A DNA stretch of 27,929 bases from positions 1 through 27,929 of the forward strand of contig CAZEPJ010000058.1 of the NCBI GenBank assembly GCA_964514105.1, given 5' to 3'. Numbering within the stretch: the first letter of the stretch is position 1; each line of letters starts with the position of its first letter. The notes beneath the pieces are model-generated. The model did no database searches. It saw only the letters and a list, made by a program, of their open reading frames with translations, and had not been told where the DNA came from. Shown here one piece after another: positions 6,901 to 13,594 of this stretch. Position numbers and translations under genes: made by a program. Origin of the DNA: CAZEPJ01 sp964514105. GTDB lineage: Bacteria > Desulfobacterota > Desulfocorpusculales > Desulfocorpusculum.

Positions 6901-9088
6901 TCACGCGCCAACCACGCCGCAGGTCGTAGTAGAGCCGGTAGCCCAAGACGTGCCGGAGGGCCTTCTTGGTTTCGTCCAGGGCCAGGAACTTCACGGTGGG
7001 ATCGGCGGCGTAGGACTCCAGGGGAAGATCCAAGGTTTCGAACACCCTCTGGGAGAGCTCATCGTGGCTCAGCCCCTCGGGGGCGGCCCTCTTGGCAGCC
7101 TGGTAGAGCGCCGAGCGAAGGAGGCCGATCTCCAGAAAGTCGTTGAAGTGTCCGGCCTGGAGGGAGGCGTCCTGGCGGTTGTCCGTGAAGCTGAGGAGCT
7201 TTCGCGCTTCAGGGCGCAACCGGTCCTCTTTCTTCAAGTGGCGAATGGCCGAGAGGCTCAGTATGGTCGTGGCCGTGCTTCGCCCTTCGGTGCCAAGGGC
7301 CGTGAGCTTTCCAATGTCTGAAACCTGCCGTGTCCCATAGGAGACCCCGCAATGGAGGCAGAACTTGAAGGGAGCCCGGGTATAGAGGTAATCCAACCCG
7401 GCGTCGGATTCCGCCCCATCCAGACCGATGAAAACCCGCTCGGGCAGGTCTCCCTTTCTGGAGCTACGCAGACGAAGGGCTCCGCCGCGTTCTTCGAGCC
7501 AGTCCTCGGGAAGACGCGCCAGGATCTCCGACACCTCATCCGGCCAGGGGTTCTGAGAGTCCCGATACAGAAAACCGGCCTCACTTTCGGCATCGTGGTA
7601 ACGGTCCGAGAGGTCCCGGGGTATGAAGGCGCGGGATTTGCCTTCGTCGCCTTGCGCAACCCGCACAGCGTAATATTCCTGCCCGCACTCCCTGCAAAAG
7701 ACGATGGGCAGGAGAACCCTGGAGCGGTCGTTGGGGACGAACTGCTGCCCGTAGACCGTCAGATATCTCGTGTCCTCGGGGTCGAGGGAGGCAAAGACGT
7801 TGTCCCCTCGGCTGATGAACTGATGGAGACGGAAGGCGAAGACCGGAAACCCTGTGTCCGGGTCCTGACATTGATACCCGGCCATCAAGCCTTCCTGGAT
7901 CACCTGGACGCAGCGATCCTCGGGGACCTCTGCGAGGGCGCTCAACACCTTTGCAGCCCCGTCCGTTCCTGTCACGCTCCTGGGGGTCGTGCGAATGAGC
8001 CGGCCCGAATCCTCTTCTGCACGGACACCGAAGGTGCTCTCAATCCAGATGGAGAGGGGGTCTTGGGTGAAAAGATCATATTCCAGCGGTGGGCGTCGAG
8101 CAGGATCGACCACCCGTTCCCGAAGTGCTGCGATGAACACTGGATCGGACAAATCGGTCTCTGGAGTGGCCCGGCGAAGGGTTTCGCCGATGACCATCTC
8201 GGGTTTGACCGTGTCTCCGAATAGCTTGGTCGCCACTGCCGCGATCTCTTGCCGCTGTTGGTCGTACGTGCCTGGCCCCGCAAGGGTGGCGGAGGTGCCC
8301 ACGCACTGAAGGGCCTCGGCCTCACAGGCCTCCCGCACCCGGCGGACGAGCATGGCCACATCGGCCCCCTGTCTCCCCCGATAGGTATGGAGCTCGTCGA
8401 GGACGAGGAAACGGAGGCCTTTCGCTGCCTCCACCAGCTTCTTCTCGTACGGTCGGGTGAGGATCAGTTCCAACATCATGTAGTTGGTCAGGAGGATGTC
8501 GGGTGGATTGGCCGTGATCTCCTGGCGCTTCTCGTCATTTTCCTGGCCGGTATATCGGTCGAAACGGACCGGGGCGCAGCCCTTGGGATATCCGTAGCAG
8601 AGAAACTTCTCCAGCTCTCCCATCTGGCTGTTGCACAGGGCGTTCATGGGATAGACGATGATCGCCTGGATACCCCTCCCTGAGCCCTTGCGAAGCACGT
8701 GGTCCACGATGGGGACAATGTAGGCAAGGCTCTTGCCGGAGCCGGTTCCCGTGGTGAGGACATAGTGGTTCCCTGTCTTGGCGGCCTTCACCGCGTCCAC
8801 CTGGTGACGGTGAAGCCGGAGGGGTTTGCCTGGCTTGTCCGGGGCCGACTTGATCTGAAAGACCTGGTTGCATTCCTCGTAGAGGATACCTGTTTGGACA
8901 AGGTCGTCGATCCACTGACCAGGCTCAAAGGCGGGGTTCATCTGAATGAGGGGATCAGGCCACAGGAGACCGTTGGCCAGGTTCTCCTCCACGTGCAAGC
9001 GGAGGCGGTCATCGCGGATGGTGATGAAGCTTCGAATGAACTCGGCGTAGTCGTTAATCAGCTTGTCGCGGAAGGAGAAGATGTTCAT
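3908..9088 (-). CDS. Giant DEAD/DEAH helicase with DUF1998-like Zn region and nuclease-like C-terminus
   Basis: A 1726-residue protein. Superfamily-2 motifs: Walker A TGTGSGKS (113-120), motif II DELH (231-234), motif III SAT (266-268), and motif VI QRSGRAGRSG near residue 1020. Several zinc-knuckle pairs follow the fold: CRECG, CLHCG, CQQCG near 1306 and CEHC near 1323. The CEAACYDC cluster near 1569 is the cysteine signature of DUF1998/MrfA-type helicases. The last 100 residues look like a Vsr/DUF559 PD-(D/E)XK fold: SELEKKWLQFL, then RPDFIYEG (about 1659) and LIYVDGPVHQ (about 1671), then GYAVIRF. In DISARM the helicase (DrmA) and DUF1998 (DrmB) are separate proteins; here they appear fused. 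The start overlaps the ADP-ribosylglycohydrolase stop (ATGA), so the genes are co-translated. Likely role: DNA translocation and cleavage in a defence complex. Confidence 0.85.
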   Translation of the reverse strand: MNIFSFRDKLINDYAEFIRSFITIRDDRLRLHVEENLANGLLWPDPLIQMNPAFEPGQWIDDLVQTGILYEECNQVFQIKSAPDKPGKPLRLHRHQVDAVKAAKTGNHYVLTTGTGSGKSLAYIVPIVDHVLRKGSGRGIQAIIVYPMNALCNSQMGELEKFLCYGYPKGCAPVRFDRYTGQENDEKRQEITANPPDILLTNYMMLELILTRPYEKKLVEAAKGLRFLVLDELHTYRGRQGADVAMLVRRVREACEAEALQCVGTSATLAGPGTYDQQRQEIAAVATKLFGDTVKPEMVIGETLRRATPETDLSDPVFIAALRERVVDPARRPPLEYDLFTQDPLSIWIESTFGVRAEEDSGRLIRTTPRSVTGTDGAAKVLSALAEVPEDRCVQVIQEGLMAGYQCQDPDTGFPVFAFRLHQFISRGDNVFASLDPEDTRYLTVYGQQFVPNDRSRVLLPIVFCRECGQEYYAVRVAQGDEGKSRAFIPRDLSDRYHDAESEAGFLYRDSQNPWPDEVSEILARLPEDWLEERGGALRLRSSRKGDLPERVFIGLDGAESDAGLDYLYTRAPFKFCLHCGVSYGTRQVSDIGKLTALGTEGRSTATTILSLSAIRHLKKEDRLRPEARKLLSFTDNRQDASLQAGHFNDFLEIGLLRSALYQAAKRAAPEGLSHDELSQRVFETLDLPLESYAADPTVKFLALDETKKALRHVLGYRLYYDLRRGWRVISPNLEQCGLLEIGYASLRELCEADNEWQGGHAALVSASADTRFSVCKVLLDLMRRSLAIKVDYLDSVFQDKMRQQSSQRLMAPWALEESEQLIQGAILYPRPQRPGDYRGDHYLSARSLFGQYLRRVSTFPSYGAKLGLEATQEVISQLLKVLRVAGLVEEVISPRTKDEVPGYQVPAAALRWIAGDGTKPFHDPLRVTTESKAGGKSNPFFVSFYEKIAVEGKGIAAREHTAQVPYEAREKREQDFREGRLPILFCSPTMELGIDIATLNVVNMRNVPPTPANYAQRSGRAGRSGQPAMVYAYCTTGSPHDQYFFKRPDRMVAGAVAPPRLDLGNEDLVKAHVHAVWLAATGQALGNSLKEILDVSGDTPTLELLPSVKASFQNPKARKDAKGRAKGILASIADELAAADWHSAGWLDETLNKVELSFEQACERWRSLYRAAASQRDTQHKFIADASRSAEDKKQAKRLRQEAEAQLELLLESTSVMQSDFYSYRYFASEGFLPGYNFPRLPLSAYIPGRRSRKDDFLSRPRFLAISEFGPRSIVYHEGSRFLINKVIMPVGDENPLTASAKICQQCGYLHPITDGGPGLDLCEHCRTQLDPSLKPLFRLQNVCTKRRDRINCDEEERLRLGYELKSAVRFAIHGGKPSSRSASLQHPIQGELANLTFGQAATLWRINLGWTRRKNKSQYGFVLDTERGYWAKNELAVEEDEEDPMSPKTMRVVPYVEDRRNCLLFQPTQPLDEAQMASLQAALKQAIQAHYQLEDGELAAEPLPGMDARKVILFYEAAEGGAGVLRQLVSDPDAFAAVAREALEICHFDPETGDDRKRAPRASEDCEAACYDCLMSYSNQRDHLLLDRTGIRDLLLGYAKSKLVASPVSLPRAEHMKRLTNLAQSELEKKWLQFLDARDLHLPSNAQTLIQKCKTRPDFIYEGHSALIYVDGPVHQYPERAKRDEEQTGCLEDLGYAVIRFGHQDDWEKIVAKFPHVFGVKKGS

Positions 9089-10203
9089 GCAGGGCGCTCC
9101 GAGGCGATGCTGTCAACGGCCCACCAAGACTGGCGTGCGGCCGCGACCAGCGTGAAGATCCTTCCATCATCTGCCTCATTGGTCCGCCCGCTGTGATTGT
9201 CAATCCAGCGCTTTGGAAGCCCCTCTCTCCCATGCAGGGCGCCCACGGCGGCACCGACGATGGCGCCGATGGTGTCGTTATCCAGGGTGTCGTTCACCGC
9301 CCTGACCAGGGCCTCCTCGGGGTCGTGGGCGTGGCGCATCAGGATGTAGATGACGCTCGGGACCGTCTCCAGGATGAAGGCTCCGGAATACCATCGGTTG
9401 CAGGCCTCGACCACGGGAACGCCACGGTCGTATGCGTCCCCCACCTTCTCCTGCACGAATTTCCAGACCGGCCCACGGTAACCCTGGTAGGCGCCCCCGC
9501 GAGGGGTGTAGCTCTCGTCGCACTCCAGGTCCCTGGCGGTGTCCACAAAGGTCCTCAGCCACCACCGGGGCTCGGGCGGGCCGTCCATCCGAAGTAGTTC
9601 CCAGAGCATCCTGACAAATGCGAGGCAGGAGGCGGTGGATACGGAGTCGTTGTGGGTCATCATGGCCGAGAGGGCCGCGTCCACCCAGAGGGCCGAGGTT
9701 CCCGTCTTCAGGTGGGGGATGAGCATCGGGGCGATTCGCATCAAGGCCCCGTTCCCGGCGGACTTGGGGCCGCACTCATACCAGGGTTTCCCCGACTTGT
9801 AGTTGGCGAGGAATTGCCGGACGGTCCCTCCGATGCCGAAGATCCGGCCCCGGGAGAACCGCGAGGCCACGTGCTCCGGGACGAACCCCCCGTCCTCGAT
9901 CATCTGCTCTAAAGTCCAGAAGGCGAGCTGCGTGTCATCGGATGGAAGCCCCACGCCAATTCCCGGCCGGGGGATGTAGTCGCGGATCTCCCCGAAGCGG
10001 GCTTTGCGCTGGTGGGGGAGCATCCCCTCGGTGGTGTTCCCCAGGGCATCCCCGATGGCGAGCCCGAGCATCATGCCTTCCACCCGGCCGAAGTCGAAAT
10101 CGTGGGGCATGGGGCCGGGCGAGTAGTCGATGATGGCACCTCGGTTGAGATCGATTCCACCGGTTTCAAACAAACGCTTCAACGTGTCCGGATTGTCACT
10201 CAC
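9085..10203 (-). CDS. ADP-ribosylglycohydrolase family protein (DraG-like)
   Basis: A 372-residue protein of the DraG/ARH fold that removes ADP-ribose from proteins, nucleic acids or small molecules. The binuclear-metal motifs are intact: GLAIGDALGNTTEG (about 47-60), SDDTQ (88-92) and LDNDTIGAIVGAAVGALHG (near 306). A frame is open from an ATG at 10326, but that would overlap the WYL gene by 131 bases. The GTG at 10203 is preferred: it has AGAGG 7 bases upstream, it overlaps the WYL stop by 8 bases, and its product begins with a segment (DPDTL-like, then GIDL and YSPGP) usual for this subfamily. It lies between a WYL regulator and the helicase in one operon. No ADP-ribosyltransferase is visible nearby. 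Confidence 0.88.
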   Translation of the reverse strand: MSDNPDTLKRLFETGGIDLNRGAIIDYSPGPMPHDFDFGRVEGMMLGLAIGDALGNTTEGMLPHQRKARFGEIRDYIPRPGIGVGLPSDDTQLAFWTLEQMIEDGGFVPEHVASRFSRGRIFGIGGTVRQFLANYKSGKPWYECGPKSAGNGALMRIAPMLIPHLKTGTSALWVDAALSAMMTHNDSVSTASCLAFVRMLWELLRMDGPPEPRWWLRTFVDTARDLECDESYTPRGGAYQGYRGPVWKFVQEKVGDAYDRGVPVVEACNRWYSGAFILETVPSVIYILMRHAHDPEEALVRAVNDTLDNDTIGAIVGAAVGALHGREGLPKRWIDNHSGRTNEADDGRIFTLVAAARQSWWAVDSIASERPA

Positions 10204-11251
10204 GGGCAGACCTCTGAGGATGGCCGGATCTCCTGCCCATCCACTCCAGGCCCCTTCGAGGCGATCCCACAGCCTCCCCACGATAGCGCTCCATCGTTTG
10301 TCTGAGTTCCTCTTGAACCCCTTCACGCAGGGCAGCAGGCTTCAGCACCTCCGCCTCCGGCCCCAGGCTCAAGACCCATCTCTTGATTTCTTCCAGGCCT
10401 GCCACCTGGAAGGTGAGCACGAGGCCGCCGTCGGGCTGTTTCTCGGCCCTCTGGCTCTCGTGCCAGACCTTCTCCCCCACCCACCGGGCCCAGGCCGGGG
10501 AGATGCGAACCTTCACCGTATGGAGCTCGTCGTGCATGACCTTGAAGCTGTGCTTCATGAACTGGTCGAGATCGAAGTCCTCGGGCGGATCGAAATGCTC
10601 CTCCGTGACCCGTAGCGCCTTGATCCGGTCCAGGACGAACATGCGCACCTCGCCCCTGAGGTGGCAGTGGCCGATGAGGTAAAGGGTACCGTCGTGGAAC
10701 CAAACCTTGTAGGGGTCTACCCTTCGGGCGACGGGCTGCTCGCGCTTCAGGGAGTGGTAGGACATCTCCATGCGGCGACGATCCAGGGCCGCCCGGTTCA
10801 CCTGGTTGAGGATCGCCCGGATCTGGCCATACTCCCGGTAGGGCTTGATCCCCACGGAGAAGACCGACTGGATGCGCTCCATGTAGGCAATGGCCCGGGG
10901 CGGGAGGGTGGACTTCACCTTCTTGAAGAGGGACTCCAGGTCGTCATAGAACGGGGTTCCCTTGAAGACCCTGAAGAGGTCCCCGTAGAGGTGAAGGGCC
11001 ATCAGCTCCGTGAGGGTGAACGGGGTGGGGACGCGGAACCGGTAGGTGTCAACAAAGGCCCATCGCTTGGTCCCCTCGATCTTCTCGGTGTAAAGCGGGA
11101 AGCCCGCGACCTGCAGCGCCTCCAGATCCCGGTAGGCCGTGCGCAGGCCCACACCTTCTTCATGGGCGATCTCGGCCACGGTGAGGCCCTTGGGGCTCGC
11201 CTCGATGGCCCTCAAGACCCTCCACTGACGCGCCAGCTGATCCCCGCGCAT
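10196..11251 (-). CDS. WYL-domain transcriptional regulator
   Basis: A 351-residue regulator. Residues 1-60 form a winged helix-turn-helix (GLTVAEIAHEEGVGLRTAYRD is characteristic), the middle is helical, and residues about 150-230 are the ligand-binding WYL domain, seen as RRVDPYKVWFHDGTLYLIGH with LYL in place of WYL. A WCX-like C-terminus ends near 330. WYL regulators such as BrxR and CapW repress defence operons until infection, probably by sensing nucleic acid or nucleotide ligands. The ATG at 11251 is chosen over 11275 because GGGGAGG sits 5-6 bases upstream. It is the first gene of the operon, and its promoter carries an inverted repeat across the -10 box, which suggests autorepression. 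Confidence 0.9.
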   Translation of the reverse strand: MRGDQLARQWRVLRAIEASPKGLTVAEIAHEEGVGLRTAYRDLEALQVAGFPLYTEKIEGTKRWAFVDTYRFRVPTPFTLTELMALHLYGDLFRVFKGTPFYDDLESLFKKVKSTLPPRAIAYMERIQSVFSVGIKPYREYGQIRAILNQVNRAALDRRRMEMSYHSLKREQPVARRVDPYKVWFHDGTLYLIGHCHLRGEVRMFVLDRIKALRVTEEHFDPPEDFDLDQFMKHSFKVMHDELHTVKVRISPAWARWVGEKVWHESQRAEKQPDGGLVLTFQVAGLEEIKRWVLSLGPEAEVLKPAALREGVQEELRQTMERYRGEAVGSPRRGLEWMGRRSGHPQRSARE

Positions 11252-11284
11252 GCCACCTCCCCTCGCGTAGAGCAAAAAGGGCGA

Positions 11285-11312
11285 CCGCTGGATGGGGCGA
11301 TCTTACCAGCGG
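11285..11312. promoter_or_regulatory. Inverted-repeat operator overlapping the -10 box
   Basis: Arms CCGCTGG (11285-11291) and CCAGCGG (11306-11312) are perfect 7-base inverted repeats with centres 21 bases apart, about two helical turns. The -10 box (11300-11305) lies between them. This is the geometry expected for a dimeric WYL repressor that blocks its own promoter. Confidence 0.55.
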
Positions 11313-11329
11313 CCCCCTGCTTTGGTCAA
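11300..11329 (-). promoter_or_regulatory. Sigma70-type promoter of the WYL-ARG-helicase-SNF2 operon
   Basis: On the minus strand, TTGACC (11329-11324) and TAAGAT (11305-11300) are separated by 18 bases. The predicted start of transcription is near 11293, giving a leader of about 42 bases with a strong ribosome binding site before the ATG at 11251. Confidence 0.65.
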
Positions 11330-11339
11330 TGAAACCCGA

Positions 11340-12335
11340 TCACTGAGGCCTTGGGCCCCGCCTCTGACTGAAGCGGCTGAAGCCGACCCGTGACCGTTCC
11401 CCGCAAGGGCCCTGCTCCCTCCTGAAGGCCGACAGGTGAAGTAGCCGGTCGTCCAGGGCGAGAACAGCGCCTGAGACCCTCTCCCCCTCCAGCCTCACGC
11501 TCTCACCCAGACCCACGGATGGAAAGATCTGGGGCTCGAGACTCCCCAGTTCGGAGAGCAGGTTCTTGACCTCCCCTTCGGAGGGCTTCCTGCCCCCCTT
11601 CTCCACCAGCCAGTCCAGGCCGTCCAGGGCATAGCTCCCAACCAGCTTCTCGAAGAACCGCGCAAAGGTTCCCTGGTAGCCAAAGCACTCGACCCCCAAT
11701 ACTTGACCGTTGATTGCAAAGGCTGCGCCAACCTGGCAGTCCACCAGTCTGAAGGCCTTGAGATACTCCCCCAGCCGGTCCCGCTGCCCCTCGAAGAGAT
11801 CTGTCATGGCCCCCGTGGGGCTGCTCACACCCATGCGGGCGCTCTTGGCCGCCAACTCCTTCCAGATCATGCCCTGATCCGAGCGAAACCGCTCCCCCGC
11901 CGCCGTCCTCTCGGACACGGCCCGCTGGTGTTCCCTCCTCAGGCTCGCGTGCATCAGCTTGGCACCCGAGTCGAACTGCCTGCCCCTGTAGGCCCACCTC
12001 CCCTGCTCCACGCAGCTCACGGGAATGACCATTTCAGAACGCCCAGCAACCAGGATGGTCACATTGACGATGCGGTTCTGCTTGGCCCCCACGAGCTCCT
12101 CCCCGGCCACGATGAGGACGGCCCTGGGGGAGCGGTTGACGAGCTTGAGATCCGGCACTTGCCCCCCTTCGCTCACCTCGGTGATGACCACCATCCCCTC
12201 TTTCAGGGCCTCCTCCAGGGTCAGGTAGTCGGGGGGCCCGGCATCCGGGGCCATGAGGGGGAACAGGGCCACGTTCACGTGCTCCTGCTTTCTCCCGATC
12301 TTGAGGGCCTGCAAGTAGTCCTTGACGGCGTCCAT
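11340..12335 (-). CDS. ARPP-1 family protein (DUF6569-like)
   Basis: A 331-residue protein with the conserved ARPP-1 core: VALFPLMAP, VVITEVSEGGQVPDLKLVN, AGEELVGAKQNRIVN, and VIPVSCVEQGRWAYRGRQF. The name refers to association with ADP-ribosylglycohydrolases and rhodanese-phosphatases. Its biochemical function is not established to my knowledge, and a link to ADP-ribose or nucleotide-based conflict systems is only predicted. The start at 12335 has GGGGAGG about 9 bases upstream; a frame is open to 12473 but runs back into mobile-element DNA. It precedes the WYL gene by 88 bases in the same direction, yet the WYL gene has its own promoter, so it may be an upstream companion rather than part of the same transcript. 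Confidence 0.8.
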   Translation of the reverse strand: MDAVKDYLQALKIGRKQEHVNVALFPLMAPDAGPPDYLTLEEALKEGMVVITEVSEGGQVPDLKLVNRSPRAVLIVAGEELVGAKQNRIVNVTILVAGRSEMVIPVSCVEQGRWAYRGRQFDSGAKLMHASLRREHQRAVSERTAAGERFRSDQGMIWKELAAKSARMGVSSPTGAMTDLFEGQRDRLGEYLKAFRLVDCQVGAAFAINGQVLGVECFGYQGTFARFFEKLVGSYALDGLDWLVEKGGRKPSEGEVKNLLSELGSLEPQIFPSVGLGESVRLEGERVSGAVLALDDRLLHLSAFRREQGPCGERSRVGFSRFSQRRGPRPQ

Positions 12336-12349
12336 CGATGCACCTCCCC

Positions 12350-12402
12350 TGGTTTTTGAGAGGAAGGTATCACCCCATATTGTCAGATCAGGACAAAAAC
12401 CA
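12350..12402. repeat. Inverted repeat in the leader of the ARPP-1 gene
   Basis: TGGTTTTTG (12350-12358) and CAAAAACCA (12394-12402) are perfect 9-base inverted arms whose centres are 44 bases apart, close to four helical turns. They flank the region where the ARPP-1 promoter should lie; a weak candidate is TTGTCC (12396-12391) and TGATAC (12372-12367) on the minus strand. The repeat could be an operator. Chance is possible because the arms are A/T runs. Confidence 0.35.
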
Positions 12403-12433
12403 ATAGGGAATTCGACAGGGGAAGAGATCTCCT

Positions 12434-12701
12434 TGAGCTGCCCCGGGTTTCCTTGGACAGGGAATTGAGGCAAGAGGGAAGTCCAAGGAGGAGAGGAGAT
12501 GACAGAGAAGAAGGGAGGGGTGGGGGAGGGCCCAAAGGAAGGAGCCCGTTTGGGAATGCTCGACTACGTCGAGGGCTGGTATGATCTCCATCGTCGGCAT
12601 TCGGGCCTCCGCTACCTCTCCCCTGTGAAGTTCGAAAGGAGGCATCTCGCTCTGCCCAAAACCCAAAGCCCCTACCTGTCCACTCAATCGAGGTGACTTG
12701 A
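12434..12701 (+). mobile_element. Internally deleted IS3-family element
   Basis: The left end resembles IS3-family inverted repeats (TGAGCTGCCCCGGG then TTGGACAGG, 12434-12461). The right end, read on the minus strand from 12701, ends in the same block (GAGTGGACAGG). Between them is a single short frame that joins an orfA-like start to the extreme C-terminus of an OrfB integrase, so more than 1 kb of the element is missing. The exact ends are uncertain by a few bases, because the right end does not finish in the usual CA. No target duplication was identified. Confidence 0.55.
12499..12696 (+). pseudogene. Remnant IS3-family transposase (orfA start fused to orfB end)
   Basis: A 65-codon frame. 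It starts with ATG preceded by AAGGAGGAGAGG, an appropriate distance from the left end for an IS3 orfA. From about 12544 it reads LDYVEGWYDLHRRHSG then LRYLSPVKFE, which is the conserved C-terminal segment of IS3-family OrfB integrases (the usual FDYIE-WYN-RRHS-LGYLSP-FE block). All catalytic DDE residues are missing, so it cannot transpose by itself. Confidence 0.75.
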
Positions 12702-13222
12702 GGATCGGCTCTTCGCCAATGCGGCCAAGATAGCCAAGCACCGTCTCCGTGTCCTGCCACGGCCTCTTTACCTCGCCCACGATCGCCGAGTGGCCCGTCC
12801 CCGCATATGGGCCCAGTGCCCTCATGTCCTTCACCAGGCCCGCCCGAATCGCAATGAGGTAAATATACCGAGTCAGTTCCAATAGGTAAGGATCCTCCTC
12901 GCACACAATGGACCTATACCGATTCTGGAACAGATGCCCCCCTCGCCCATACCTCAGATTGAAGTTGATGGCGTAGCCCCTCAGAAGCCCCCTCATCGAG
13001 ATCCCCAGGGGCCGGTTGCCGCTTCGCACCAAGAGGTGAAAATGATTCGGCATGAACGCCCAGGCGTGGATCACCCGCCCACCCGACTCGCAGATCTCCC
13101 CCAACCGCCTGAGGAAATCCCCCCGGTCTTTGTCCCTCGTGAAGATCCCTCTCCCCTCGATCCCCCGGCCCATCGCGTGGGACAGAGTTTCAGATGCATC
13201 CAGGCCAAGCTTGTCCGGGCAT
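12702..13222 (-). pseudogene. RAYT / Y1 HUH transposase, frameshifted and 3'-truncated
   Basis: The frame encodes the core of a REP-associated tyrosine transposase: GIEGRGIF, WAFMPNHFHLLV (HUH His-x-His), LLRGYAINFN with the likely nucleophilic tyrosine, and RGGHLFQNRYRSIVCEEDPYL. Two lesions are visible. First, the natural start seems to be ATG at 13222 (MPGQAW), which is out of frame with the core; a one-base insertion near 13205-13212 separates them. Second, homology stops at VLGYLGRIG (about 12710), where the IS3 remnant begins, removing the usual C-terminal part. The normally conserved HLNPLRAG reads YLIAIRAG. The frame happens to stay open through the IS remnant to 12388. RAYTs normally move REP-type palindromes as single-stranded DNA. 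Confidence 0.7.
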
Positions 13223-13257
13223 GACCGCGATCCCCCTGGCTTCCTCCCTGTCAACCC

Positions 13258-13545
13258 AATTTAGACACAACGTCCCCTATTACCGGGGGTTTCAGGGCCT
13301 CCGGCTTCTCGCCAACAACTTCACGGCCCAGGGAGTGAAGATCAAGGGCTTCAAGGCCGTTCCGAATCGGGTGTGCAGACAGCTCAGAGACCTGCCGGAC
13401 GAGATCCTGGATCGTTGTCCCTTCCTGGGCGTGCGGGACGGGATCCGCGTGGCGGACATCTCCTTCATCCCCGAGAAGTACCGTCTCGATGTTCGCAGGG
13501 CCAAACGAATCCTCAAACCGGTGCCTCACGCATTGGTTGACTTGG
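13258..13545 (+). pseudogene. Unidentified gene fragment, probably plus strand
   Basis: I do not recognise this sequence. The plus-strand frame (including QLRDLPDEILDRCPFLGVRD and IPEKYRLDVRRAKRILKPVP) has about 75% G/C at third positions, as in the real genes here, while the opposite strand frame (13251-13529) has closer to half. There is no credible start: the open frame upstream is antisense to the RAYT remnant. On the right it runs into a GGTGGGGGGGGTT tract (about 13546-13558) and then into the antisense of the glycosyltransferase. It is likely an internal piece of a larger gene cut at both ends. The rest of the 13223-13594 gap holds nothing I can name. Confidence 0.4.
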
Positions 13546-13594
13546 GTGGGGGGGGTTCGGAAGGAGCGGGTGACGGAAACAGACGGATGGTTTC

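Noticed and set aside
938..9088. A complete DISARM system
   Set aside because: No adenine or cytosine methylase and no PLD-domain drmC gene are in the window, and the helicase and DUF1998 parts are in one chain. It is only DISARM-like.
10204..10326. Longer N-terminus for the ADP-ribosylglycohydrolase from ATG 10326
   Set aside because: It would overlap the WYL gene by 131 bases. The GTG at 10203 has a good ribosome binding site and gives the expected N-terminus.
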